Origin: Alphaproteobacteria bacterium
GTDB lineage: Bacteria; Pseudomonadota; Alphaproteobacteria; Rickettsiales; JABSSG01
Assembly (NCBI GenBank): GCA_030426905.1
Contig: JAUHXQ010000003.1
Location: forward strand, 86,001-150,000
Reading direction: 5' to 3'
DNA: 64,000 nt
Position 1 is the stretch's first letter. The number at the start of each line of letters is the position of its first letter. A model generated the notes under the pieces. The model was given only the letters and a program-made list of their open reading frames with translations, was not told where the DNA came from and ran no database searches. The position numbers were made by a program, and so were the translations under genes. Below, piece by piece: positions 56,556 through 64,000 of this stretch.

Positions 56556-57404
56556 TTATTGATTCTCTTTTTTTGCATCTTCAAGAAGAGATTCAAATCC
56601 TTTTCTAAAGCAGTCTCCTAGTTGTGCTGTAAGAAGATAACCTAATCTATCTCGTTTTTTTTCTAATTCTTTTGTTTTCTCATCTAGGTCATTCTTCATT
56701 TGTTCGAGTGTTTTTCCTAATTTACTTTTGAGAAATTCTTCATTTAGATCTTTATCAAACAGCCCATAACCTAGAGCGTTGCTAAAGGATCCTAAAGGTC
56801 CATTCTTGTTTAATTTTTCCAATTTATCATCGATAGGATGTTTAGAAGCTAGTATGTCGCTGATAAAATTATCCTTCCAAGTATTTGTTTCAAGTTTATT
56901 TTCAGGTTTAAAAATATCAAGAACAGGAGGGGGGCTAACTTTATTAATCTCTTCTATAGGCTTCAGAATAGAATCTTGATACTGTTTCGTGGAGTCTAAA
57001 GGAATAGGCTTGATAGGGTTGATAGGATTAATATAAGTGTATGATGGATTAAGAGGATTTAGTCTATCGTCTGCTGTTCCTCCGTTGTATGGTCCATTTA
57101 CTGGGTTTATTAGAGGTTGCCCTCCCCATTGATTTATTGGGCCTCCCCATAGATTTTGTGCAACATAAGGTTGGTATCCTTGTCCTTGAGCTGAGGGCAG
57201 TATAAAAGGGGGGATTGATATTGCTTTATCTAAAGATTTAAGTAAGGAAGTAATTTGTTGAGATACAGATTCCATAAAGCTAGTGGTAATGCTATTTAAA
57301 TGAGGTTCATAAAATAGTTGATCTATTTGTTTCATTGATTCTAAATCAATGGTACCCATATTTTCTTGTAGATTATTTAAATCACAATCGCATAAATTAT
57401 TCAT
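56556..57404 (-). CDS. Unknown proline- and asparagine-rich protein
   Basis: A 282-residue protein. After an acidic N-terminus with a CDC pair there is a helical segment (residues 20-60), then a low-complexity region at residues 63-160 rich in proline, asparagine and glycine (for example YTYINPINPIKPIPL). The last 60 residues are charged and probably coiled coil (EQMKNDLDEKTKELEKKRDR). No signal peptide, membrane segment or catalytic motif. An adaptor-like or effector-like role would fit, but I do not recognise a family. Confidence 0.65.
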   Translation of the reverse strand: MNNLCDCDLNNLQENMGTIDLESMKQIDQLFYEPHLNSITTSFMESVSQQITSLLKSLDKAISIPPFILPSAQGQGYQPYVAQNLWGGPINQWGGQPLINPVNGPYNGGTADDRLNPLNPSYTYINPINPIKPIPLDSTKQYQDSILKPIEEINKVSPPPVLDIFKPENKLETNTWKDNFISDILASKHPIDDKLEKLNKNGPLGSFSNALGYGLFDKDLNEEFLKSKLGKTLEQMKNDLDEKTKELEKKRDRLGYLLTAQLGDCFRKGFESLLEDAKKENQ

Positions 57405-57551
57405 AATTTTCTCTTAATTTAATTAAACAAATTTAAGAGCACGTGCTGATTGCATTACTACTTGAAAGCGAGTAAGCTGTCAATAATAAATTATAAGTTG
57501 AAATGAAAATAAATTAAAATAACCTATTGCAATAGGGATGATTGATAAAAA

Positions 57552-58370
57552 TTAATCTATAAGAAATTGCTCTTTTGTGATTTTATCTTCAAAGCTTTGG
57601 TTTTTATCGAAGAGCAAATTTATTTTTTTGCGAGTTAATGCTTTAACGGATACTTGTTTAACATTGCGGACCTCAAAGAAATCAGCAACAGCGCTTACAG
57701 GCCTTTTAGCAGAATTTTTTATTTTAAATATAACGTTAGTCTTATAGTACAATAATGCGCCATGCCATCTGCGTGGTCTAAAAGGACTAATAGGGGTTAA
57801 AGCCAAGAGATTTGCTTCTATTGGCAATATAGGTCCTCCTGCTGATAAATTGTAAGCTGTGCTTCCCGCCGGAGTAGCAATCATTACACCATCACTTACT
57901 AAATTAGCAATTTTAATTTTATTTTCTATGGATACTTCTATATGTGCTGTCTGATGAGTCTGTCTGAGTAAAGATACTTCATTAAATGCAATTGCCTTGG
58001 TTTTCTTATTATCAATATCCGTTACTTCCATTAGTAATGGATATATAGAAATTTGTCTCGCATTGTTTAGAATGCTAACAAAATCTTTTTCATTGCAGTT
58101 TGCCGTATCAAAATTATTCATCAAAAAACCAAGATTTCCAGTGCTGATACCATAGAAAGGAATTTTGAGATGTGAATATTCATGCATTGAGTGCAACATG
58201 GTTCCATCACCGCCAATAACTACAATTAAATCTATGCGGTTAAAATCTGTATTTTTGGATTTGTCGGTAATATGAATGAAGCCAAATTTTGTTACGCATA
58301 ATCTTAAAATATCAGAAGCTATTTTAAGATTATCAGCAACTACTCCAATACGTGTGTATTTATAAACCAT
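57552..58370 (-). CDS. nadK: NAD kinase
   Basis: A 272-residue enzyme phosphorylating NAD to NADP. The conserved motifs are in order: VVIGGDGTMLHSMHEY with the catalytic aspartate, YGISTGNLGFLMNNF, VSDGVMIATPAGSTAYNLSAGGPI and LTPISPFRPR. The protein is of typical alphaproteobacterial length. It is divergent from uvrC with 268 bases between, where DnaA-box-like sequences occur. Confidence 0.93.
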   Translation of the reverse strand: MVYKYTRIGVVADNLKIASDILRLCVTKFGFIHITDKSKNTDFNRIDLIVVIGGDGTMLHSMHEYSHLKIPFYGISTGNLGFLMNNFDTANCNEKDFVSILNNARQISIYPLLMEVTDIDNKKTKAIAFNEVSLLRQTHQTAHIEVSIENKIKIANLVSDGVMIATPAGSTAYNLSAGGPILPIEANLLALTPISPFRPRRWHGALLYYKTNVIFKIKNSAKRPVSAVADFFEVRNVKQVSVKALTRKKINLLFDKNQSFEDKITKEQFLID

Positions 58371-58397
58371 GAATTTTAAGGATACACTTTATTATCT

Positions 58398-58406
58398 TTA
58401 TACACA
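58398..58406 (+). promoter_or_regulatory. DnaA-box-like sequence TTATACACA
   Basis: A perfect match to the TTATNCACA consensus lies 28 bases upstream of nadK in the divergent region. Similar nonamers also occur by chance inside coding sequence (one near 9393), so on its own this is weak. Confidence 0.3.
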
Positions 58407-58566
58407 ATTATCTGTACAACTCAAACCTTTAGTTTGATATATTAAAACTTTTACTATCAATTTTATATGCATAGTTGCAAATTTCTTGGTTTTCTTAGTT
58501 TTTTTGCTAATTGGTTAGTTTCTGTGCAATCTGTAGAAAACCACTAGAAAATGTAATAATAGAGAG

Positions 58567-58572
58567 TATAAT
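58567..58572 (+). promoter_or_regulatory. -10 element of the uvrC promoter
   Basis: A perfect TATAAT 67 bases before the uvrC ATG; the -35 position (near 58545, TAGAAA) is poor. The expected start of transcription is close to 58579, immediately before two DnaA-box-like nonamers. Confidence 0.45.
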
Positions 58573-58579
58573 ACAGGAC

Positions 58580-58600
58580 TTATGCACATAGTTATCCACC
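58580..58600 (+). promoter_or_regulatory. Pair of DnaA-box-like sequences at the uvrC transcription start
   Basis: TTATGCACA at 58580-58588 fits the consensus and TTATCCACC at 58592-58600 has one mismatch. They are in the same orientation and 12 bases apart, about one helical turn. Their position right after the TATAAT would allow DnaA to repress or modulate uvrC. Confidence 0.4.
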
Positions 58601-58638
58601 ATTTTTGTTGATATTAATGGTTTAGAAATATTTCTTTC

Positions 58639-60453
58639 ATGGTGTTAAATATAAAGAATTTTATTGCTACTTGTACAACTTCACCTGGTGTTTATAAGAT
58701 GATAGGTGATGAATCAAGAATTTTATATATTGGAAAAGCTTGTAATCTTAAATCAAGACTTTCGGACTATCTAACTATCGATTCTCATCATCAAAGACTT
58801 ATCAATTTAGTACAAAATATTAGGTTTATTGAGGTTATTAAGACAAATAATGAAGCAGAGGCTTTGATATTAGAGTCTAATTTAATAAAAAAATATAAAC
58901 CAAAATACAATATTTTACTTAAAGATGATAAATCATTTCCTTATATAGTAATAAATAAAAAACATAATTTTCCCAGCATAGCTAAATATAGAGGCTATAA
59001 AAAAGATGGATCGATTTACTTTGGACCTTTTACATCACCTAAAAAAACTGATGATACTATTTCTTTGCTTCAAAAAGCGTTTTTACTTAGGTCATGCAGC
59101 GATAAGGATTTTGCTAGTAGAAAAAGACCGTGTCTTTTATATCAATTAAAAAGATGTTCTGCGCCTTGTGTAAATAAAATAAGTAAATGCGATTATTCAA
59201 CGTTGGTTGAACAAGCAAGCGAGTTTTTAGCAAATAAAAATACAACTTTGCAGGAGAGTTTAGCTGAGCAAATGGATAGTGCAAGTAAAGCAGAGGATTA
59301 TGAAAAAGCGGCTATTTACCGAGATAGAATCAAAGCATTATCATTTATTCAAGCAAAGCAAATTGTAGAAATTGATAGTGGGAAAAATTTCGATGTGATA
59401 GCAGCGGCATGTAACGATTACATTAATGTTATTCAAGTGTTTTTTATTAGAGGGGGTAAAAACTTAGGTAATAAAGTATATTATTTTGAAAATGAGGACT
59501 ATATTTCTGCAAGTGATTTAATTTCTCGTTTTGTTAGTGAATTCTACCAGAAAAATTTTATTCCCGAAGAGATAATCCTTTCTCACAGTCTAAAAGATAC
59601 AGAAGTGCTACAAAGATCTTTTAAAGCTTTATTTGGCCAAAAACTTGAAATTAATCACCCCAAAAGAGGGAAAAAATATGAATTAATGAAGTTTGCTTTA
59701 GACAATGCTCATGATAATTTGAAACATAAATTTATGTTGTATAGCCAACATCACAAGCATTTACTATCTATACAGAACTTTTTTGGTGTTACTAAGAAAA
59801 TAAGTAGAATAGAGGTGTATGATAACAGTCACATATCTGGCACTAATGCTATTGGTGCAATGATAGTTTACGATAAATCTGGTTTTAACAAAAACGAGTA
59901 TAGAAAGTACAATATTAAATTTCATACTGGCAATAAAAATGTTGCTGATGATTATTACATGATGAGAGAGATGTTGTATCGTAGACTTAAGAATATTAGC
60001 TCTTTACCTGATTTAATAATCATAGATGGAGGGAAGGGGCATCTATCTGTTGCTCTTGAGGTTTGCAGAGAAAATCAGCTGCAAGATATATTTTTGGTTG
60101 CTATCTCTAAGGGGCCGCGTCGTAATTCTGGGGAAGAGCGGATTTATACATCTGATGATAAAGATATTTATTTAGATAAATCAGATAAAATAAAACATTT
60201 CTTACAAATACTGAGGGATGAGGCACATAGATTTGCTATTACTTCCCATCGTACAAAGAGGGATAAAAAAATGACTAAGTCCATATTAGACGATATATCT
60301 GATATAGGTAGTATTAGGAAGAAAGAGTTGCTAAGAATTTTTGGCTCAGTTGATGCAATAAAGGAGGCATCGCAAGAGGAATTACAAAAAGTGAAAGGCA
60401 TAAGCAAAACAATAGCTAGAAAAATCTATATAAAATTGCATAATTCTTTGTAA
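58639..60453 (+). CDS. uvrC: Excinuclease ABC subunit C
   Basis: A 604-residue endonuclease of nucleotide excision repair that cuts both sides of a lesion marked by UvrAB. Domains in order: N-terminal GIY-YIG nuclease (GVYKMIGDESRILYIGKACN), the cysteine-rich segment RPCLLYQLKRCSAPC, the UvrB-binding UVR helix (KAEDYEKAAIYRDRIKAL), the RNase H-like nuclease (EVYDNSHISGTNAIGAMIV and IIDGGKGHL) and C-terminal helix-hairpin-helix repeats. Standard length. pgsA follows after 43 bases. Confidence 0.95.
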   Translation: MVLNIKNFIATCTTSPGVYKMIGDESRILYIGKACNLKSRLSDYLTIDSHHQRLINLVQNIRFIEVIKTNNEAEALILESNLIKKYKPKYNILLKDDKSFPYIVINKKHNFPSIAKYRGYKKDGSIYFGPFTSPKKTDDTISLLQKAFLLRSCSDKDFASRKRPCLLYQLKRCSAPCVNKISKCDYSTLVEQASEFLANKNTTLQESLAEQMDSASKAEDYEKAAIYRDRIKALSFIQAKQIVEIDSGKNFDVIAAACNDYINVIQVFFIRGGKNLGNKVYYFENEDYISASDLISRFVSEFYQKNFIPEEIILSHSLKDTEVLQRSFKALFGQKLEINHPKRGKKYELMKFALDNAHDNLKHKFMLYSQHHKHLLSIQNFFGVTKKISRIEVYDNSHISGTNAIGAMIVYDKSGFNKNEYRKYNIKFHTGNKNVADDYYMMREMLYRRLKNISSLPDLIIIDGGKGHLSVALEVCRENQLQDIFLVAISKGPRRNSGEERIYTSDDKDIYLDKSDKIKHFLQILRDEAHRFAITSHRTKRDKKMTKSILDDISDIGSIRKKELLRIFGSVDAIKEASQEELQKVKGISKTIARKIYIKLHNSL

Positions 60454-60496
60454 TTACATAATAAATTTGTTAATTTAAAATAAAACGACAATTGTT

Positions 60497-61054
60497 ATGT
60501 TCAAAAAAATACCAAATTTATTGACTGCATCTAGGATTATAGTTATACCCTTTATATTAATTGCAATGTGTTTTGAACAGAGTGTTTTTAGTCATAGATT
60601 GGCTGCTATTCTGTTTTTATACGCCTGTGTCACTGACTTTTTAGATGGATTGATAGCCAGAATATATTCTATTCAATCAGATTTTGGTAAATTTTTTGAT
60701 CCCATTGCTGATAAACTACTTGTTGGGTCTGTGATATTGGTATTGGTTCATTATGACAGAGTCCATTTACTGCCTGCGATTGCAATTATATGTAGAGAAA
60801 TATTAGTGTCAGGGTTGAGAGAATTTTTAGCAGAGCTAAATATCAGTGTTCCTGTGAGTAAGTTAGCTAAAGTTAAGACTTTAGTACAGATGACCGCTAT
60901 ATTTATATTAGTACTTGGGACTGTAGGGTCTGGAATTACGATGATTGATGTTATAGGTAGGGTAGTTTTATGGGTTGCTGCAATATTAACAATATTTACA
61001 GGGTATTTATACTTGAAGGCAAGTTACCAATATTTATTTGCAGCAAAACGATAA
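60497..61054 (+). CDS. pgsA: CDP-diacylglycerol-glycerol-3-phosphate 3-phosphatidyltransferase
   Basis: A 185-residue inner-membrane enzyme that makes phosphatidylglycerol phosphate. The CDP-alcohol phosphatidyltransferase signature DFLDGLIARIYSIQSDFGKF followed by FDPIADK (D-x2-DG-x2-AR-x8-G-x3-D-x3-D) is complete, the opening KIPNLLTASRIIVIP is typical of PgsA, and four to five hydrophobic helices follow. It is separated from murA by seven bases. Confidence 0.93.
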   Translation: MFKKIPNLLTASRIIVIPFILIAMCFEQSVFSHRLAAILFLYACVTDFLDGLIARIYSIQSDFGKFFDPIADKLLVGSVILVLVHYDRVHLLPAIAIICREILVSGLREFLAELNISVPVSKLAKVKTLVQMTAIFILVLGTVGSGITMIDVIGRVVLWVAAILTIFTGYLYLKASYQYLFAAKR

Positions 61055-61061
61055 GGCGTCT

Positions 61062-62342
61062 ATGGACAAAATAGTCATTCATGGAGGTAATCCATTACGG
61101 GGTAGGATTAATATAAGCGGCGCTAAAAATGCTGTATTACCTATAATGGCAGCTTCAATTCTTACTAAAGACACACTTACTATAATTAATATTCCTAAGC
61201 TTACTGATGTTGTTACAATGTCTCATTTGCTAATTAATCACGGTGTTGAGATGAGCGTTTTTGGTCAAGATATTGGAAATTATAATAACGCTAGCTCCAT
61301 GAAGCTTTGCGCCGCTAATATTATCAATTATGAAGCTCCTTATGATATAGTAAGAAAGATGAGAGCAGCTGTTCTAGTGTTAGGGCCATTATTGGCAAGA
61401 TTTGGTCAGGCTAGAGTTTCGTTGCCTGGAGGATGTGCTATTGGAACTAGACCAATAGATCTGCATATTTTTGCTTTGGAGGCTATGGGTGCTAAAATAG
61501 AGTTGCATGAAGGTTATGTTGAAGCAACAGCTAAGGACGGTTTAAAAGGAGCAGAAATCACTTTTGATTCTGTTTCTGTTGGAGCAACAGAAAATATTAT
61601 TATGGCTGCAACTTTAGCTTCGGGTACAACTGTGTTGCATAATGCGGCAAGAGAACCAGAAATATGTGACTTAATTTTATTGCTTAATAAAATGGGAGCT
61701 AAAATAACTGGTGCAGGAACTAGTACTGTGACTATAAAAGGAGTTTCCTCTTTGAAAGGTACAATCCATCAGGTAATAGCGGATCGTATAGAGGCTGCTA
61801 CTTATGCCATTGCTGCTTTAATTACAGGAGGCGAATTAACACTTGAGAATGTTGAGTACAGTATTTTAGGCAATATTGCTGAAAAGCTAAAGCTAATTGG
61901 TGCAGCAATAGATTATAAAGATAATTTTATCACTGTAAAAAACTCTGATCATAGGTCGGCAATTGATATCACTACAGGTGCTTATCCTGGTTTTCCAACC
62001 GACATGCAAGCTCAATTTATGAGTTTATTATCGTTGACTGGTGGTATTTCTACAATTAACGAGAATATTTTTGAAAATCGCTATATGCATGTATCTGAGT
62101 TATGTAGAATGGGTGCAGATATATCAGTACAAGGTAGGTTGGCTACGATTAAGGGAGTGAAGCAACTTTTAGGCGCAGAAGTAATGGCTACTGATCTAAG
62201 AGCTTCTGTTTCGTTAGTACTGGCAGGGCTAGCAGCGCAAGGAAAAACGGTGATTAATCGTGTCTACCACATAGATAGAGGATATGAGAATATCGAATGC
62301 AAGCTTAGTAAATGTGGAGCTGATATCGCTAGAGTTATCTAA
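61062..62342 (+). CDS. murA: UDP-N-acetylglucosamine 1-carboxyvinyltransferase
   Basis: A 426-residue enzyme for the first committed step of peptidoglycan synthesis. The N-terminus VIHGGNPLRGRINISGAKNA, the Arg-rich MRAAVLVLGPLLARFGQA and the active-site loop LPGGCAIGTRPIDLH, with the catalytic cysteine that is the fosfomycin target, are intact, as is FPTDMQAQFMSLLS. The ATG at 61062 gives the family start; the frame extends back into pgsA. Its presence shows that peptidoglycan precursors can be made. Confidence 0.95.
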   Translation: MDKIVIHGGNPLRGRINISGAKNAVLPIMAASILTKDTLTIINIPKLTDVVTMSHLLINHGVEMSVFGQDIGNYNNASSMKLCAANIINYEAPYDIVRKMRAAVLVLGPLLARFGQARVSLPGGCAIGTRPIDLHIFALEAMGAKIELHEGYVEATAKDGLKGAEITFDSVSVGATENIIMAATLASGTTVLHNAAREPEICDLILLLNKMGAKITGAGTSTVTIKGVSSLKGTIHQVIADRIEAATYAIAALITGGELTLENVEYSILGNIAEKLKLIGAAIDYKDNFITVKNSDHRSAIDITTGAYPGFPTDMQAQFMSLLSLTGGISTINENIFENRYMHVSELCRMGADISVQGRLATIKGVKQLLGAEVMATDLRASVSLVLAGLAAQGKTVINRVYHIDRGYENIECKLSKCGADIARVI

Positions 62343-62449
62343 AAGATTGCATTTTTCAACACACTCATGAGCATACATATTATCCTTGATATGGACACTA
62401 TTACTGTTATATTAAAAACTGCAAACAAAAGAAACAGGAGGTATTTAAC

Positions 62450-63556
62450 ATGTCTGCAGATAGTATTTTAAAGTGTATGTCATTTTATTATAATGATGTA
62501 CAAAAAAGTAGATTAAAAGAAGATATTAAAAATTATGGAACAAATTATTGCTCTGATAAATGTCAGTGGGATGATAATAAATACAGTACTATTGATTATG
62601 TCTTTGACAAAAATAAGCCTTTTACTGATGAAGAGAGAGAGTTGTTTAATTCAAAATTTTCTACTATTCTAAAATTTAAACCAGTTGTTTCTGACTTTAT
62701 TGATGTGCTAGAAAATTTTGTATTATCAAATAAAGAACTGATAAAAGATTATACAGAACGTTATGAAAAGATTCCTAAAAGCGACCCTTTTAAATTATTG
62801 TATGGGTATTTTTATTTTTCAAACGAATCAAGAACACATGAGATAAAAGAGAAATTTGATATTATGATGAATAATTTTTATGAAAGTCATAAAGATCTTC
62901 TTGATGAATTCCCTAAACCTCCTGGATCAGAACATGACCCAAAAATTCAAAAATTATGGCCGTCTGCATTTGTGACTTTCGCAGATGTGGCAGTTGAAGC
63001 TGCAATATCAAAAGATAATATAATGATTCCTTTAGGAAAAATTGCTTGCTCTATTGCACAAGAAATTTCTTGGGGTGCTGATACATTATTACATTTTGTG
63101 TATAATAATATTGATGGAAAAGGAGGGACAGGGAAACTTGACGTTATTTCACAAGCGCTTTCTTGTTTAACTCAAGAAGTTTGTATAAAATTGGATAGTT
63201 TCGATAGTAAATATGATAAAAAAACTAAAGAAATAACAGAAGGAGACCATGGTAAATTAAGTCTTCAAGGAATTAAAGAGTTTGCCATGAATCCATTGAA
63301 ATTATGGAATAATTTTGATGACTTTTTACCAAATCTTAATCAAGAGCAGAAAAATGCTTTAGAGATGTTACATATAGTTAACAATAATCCTGATCAAGCA
63401 ATATGCATTAAAGGAAAATGTTCTTACTCTAACCTTATAACTATTCCACAACCTGAGAATTGTAAATCTGTATCAGAAGATGATAGTCAGTTAAGTAAAG
63501 CTATTCATGCTTTAAAAGTTGATATTAATTCAATAGAAATATGTGACGTTTTATAG
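62450..63556 (+). CDS. Unknown protein, possible effector
   Basis: A 368-residue acidic protein with a strong ribosome binding site AGGAGGT seven bases before the ATG, the best in this window. It is largely helical with many cysteines (nine or more) scattered in pairs such as YCSDKCQW and CIKGKCSYS near the end. No signal peptide or membrane helix is evident and I recognise no family. It lies directly upstream of the virB8 gene, separated by a hairpin, so it is probably not in the virB transcription unit. Confidence 0.7.
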   Translation: MSADSILKCMSFYYNDVQKSRLKEDIKNYGTNYCSDKCQWDDNKYSTIDYVFDKNKPFTDEERELFNSKFSTILKFKPVVSDFIDVLENFVLSNKELIKDYTERYEKIPKSDPFKLLYGYFYFSNESRTHEIKEKFDIMMNNFYESHKDLLDEFPKPPGSEHDPKIQKLWPSAFVTFADVAVEAAISKDNIMIPLGKIACSIAQEISWGADTLLHFVYNNIDGKGGTGKLDVISQALSCLTQEVCIKLDSFDSKYDKKTKEITEGDHGKLSLQGIKEFAMNPLKLWNNFDDFLPNLNQEQKNALEMLHIVNNNPDQAICIKGKCSYSNLITIPQPENCKSVSEDDSQLSKAIHALKVDINSIEICDVL

Positions 63557-63595
63557 ACATCATCTATTAATATTAAATGTTTTTCTAATAAATAG

Positions 63596-63616
63596 GCCTA
63601 TAATTTTATTATAGGC
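63596..63616 (+). terminator. Probable terminator hairpin
   Basis: An 8-bp stem GCCTATAA/TTATAGGC with a 5-base loop, 40 bases after the stop of the unknown gene. The following T-run is poor, so efficiency may be low. Confidence 0.45.
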
Positions 63617-63664
63617 TTATCGCCATATCTTTCTTATTTTCTAACAATAAAATAACAATGATAA

Positions 63665-63692
63665 TATAAGTTACTTGTAGTAGTAACTTATA
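63665..63692. promoter_or_regulatory. Perfect 10-bp inverted repeat upstream of virB8
   Basis: TATAAGTTAC (63665-63674) and GTAACTTATA (63683-63692) form a perfect inverted repeat with an 8-base spacer, 67 bases before the virB8 start. It could be an operator for a dimeric regulator or a second terminator stem; it lacks a T-run. Confidence 0.45.
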
Positions 63693-63758
63693 GTTGCATC
63701 TATTGTAGGTGGTATGCTAACCTTTTATAAGGATTGATGCTGATATAAAAGGTATTGG

Positions 63759-64000
63759 ATGGGTTTATTTTCTTTTCTGAAAAAAAATGCACAGGAAAAA
63801 GGGGAGAAGAGTACGCAGTCTACTGGCTCTAATGTGGTAGCTGATGCTAAGAGTTGGTATGCAGATCGCTACGAGTCTCTTGTAGTGCAGCGTAACTTGT
63901 TATTCGTATTATCTATTGCAGGGTTGGTTATTATTTTAGTCTCTGTATTTTTTATAGGGAAAGTAACTATGAATAAAACTATAGAGCCTATGGTGATAGA
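63759..64000 (+). CDS. virB8: Type IV secretion protein VirB8, 5' part only
   Basis: An ATG at 63759 preceded by AAAGG opens a frame that runs off the window. The 80 visible residues are a basic cytoplasmic start, the VirB8 signature SWYADRYESLVVQRNLLF, a membrane helix at about residues 47-68 (VLSIAGLVIILVSVFF) and the beginning of the periplasmic domain (NKTIEPMVI). VirB8 is an inner-membrane assembly factor of the VirB/D4 secretion system, which in Rickettsiales delivers effectors to host cells. virB9 and virB10 would be expected to follow. Confidence 0.9.
   Translation, partial: MGLFSFLKKNAQEKGEKSTQSTGSNVVADAKSWYADRYESLVVQRNLLFVLSIAGLVIILVSVFFIGKVTMNKTIEPMVI

Noticed and set aside
58371-58638. 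Chromosomal replication origin between nadK and uvrC
   Set aside because: Three DnaA-like boxes are too few for a claim, the same nonamer occurs by chance inside a coding gene near 9393, and known rickettsial origins have other neighbours such as hemE. Kept only as a possible regulatory site.

Overview
This is an AT-rich (roughly 70 percent A+T by eye) chromosomal window whose gene content points to an obligate intracellular alphaproteobacterium of the order Rickettsiales. The evidence is the rickettsial-type housekeeping set (complete nuo operon, gltA, fabI, dus, glmM, ProP-like MFS carrier, PutP-like transporter fused to a histidine kinase), the start of a virB8 type IV secretion gene at the right edge, ankyrin-repeat proteins, decayed insertion sequences and a decayed oligopeptidase gene. 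murA, glmM, a VanY-like M15 peptidase and kdsB suggest peptidoglycan metabolism and Kdo-containing LPS are retained. A Midichloriaceae-like or protist-associated lineage is my inference, not a demonstrated placement.

Layout. 1-2.5 kb: 3' end of an AddA-type helicase with no visible nuclease domain, then an ankyrin protein. 2.6-8.4 kb: tRNA-Val and tRNA-Pro, an IS1-like relic, a 1022-aa protein with 14 near-identical repeats and a possible cysteine-hydrolase C-terminus, an overlapping GDSL esterase and an IS982-like relic; this looks like an accessory island. 8.5-16 kb: transporter-kinase hybrid, oligopeptidase pseudogene, carboxylesterase, MFS carrier, NUDIX, GrpB-GNAT fusion. 16-30.5 kb: RdgB-like protein, ABC transporter pair, M15 peptidase, UbiH-like hydroxylase, S49 peptidase, TlpA-like thioredoxin, a 40-aa LptM-like lipoprotein missed by length cutoffs, an unknown protein sharing the hydrolase-like C-terminal pattern, Dus, GlmM, TsaC, histidine acid phosphatase, KdsB, tRNA-Lys. 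30.7-44.7 kb: an uninterrupted 14-gene nuoA-N operon encoding respiratory complex I. 44.8-54.5 kb: ankyrin/hydrolase-like protein, citrate synthase, permease, a candidate toxin-like glycosyltransferase, a tiny NDUFS6-type zinc protein (a further complex I link), FabI, and a 1012-aa repeat protein ending in a class I glutamine amidotransferase-like domain. 54.6-64 kb: oxidoreductase, tRNA-Asp, membrane and proline-rich unknowns, NadK, UvrC, PgsA, MurA, an unknown protein and the beginning of virB8.

The strongest biological theme is a scattered set of monocistronic, eukaryote-facing candidate effectors (two ankyrin proteins, two large repeat proteins, a GDSL esterase, a DXD-like glycosyltransferase, a paired H...NC hydrolase-like family) between otherwise ordinary housekeeping genes, with a type IV secretion gene at the end that could export them. 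Effector status is inference from architecture; nothing in the sequence proves secretion. All family assignments were made by reading motifs without database searches.
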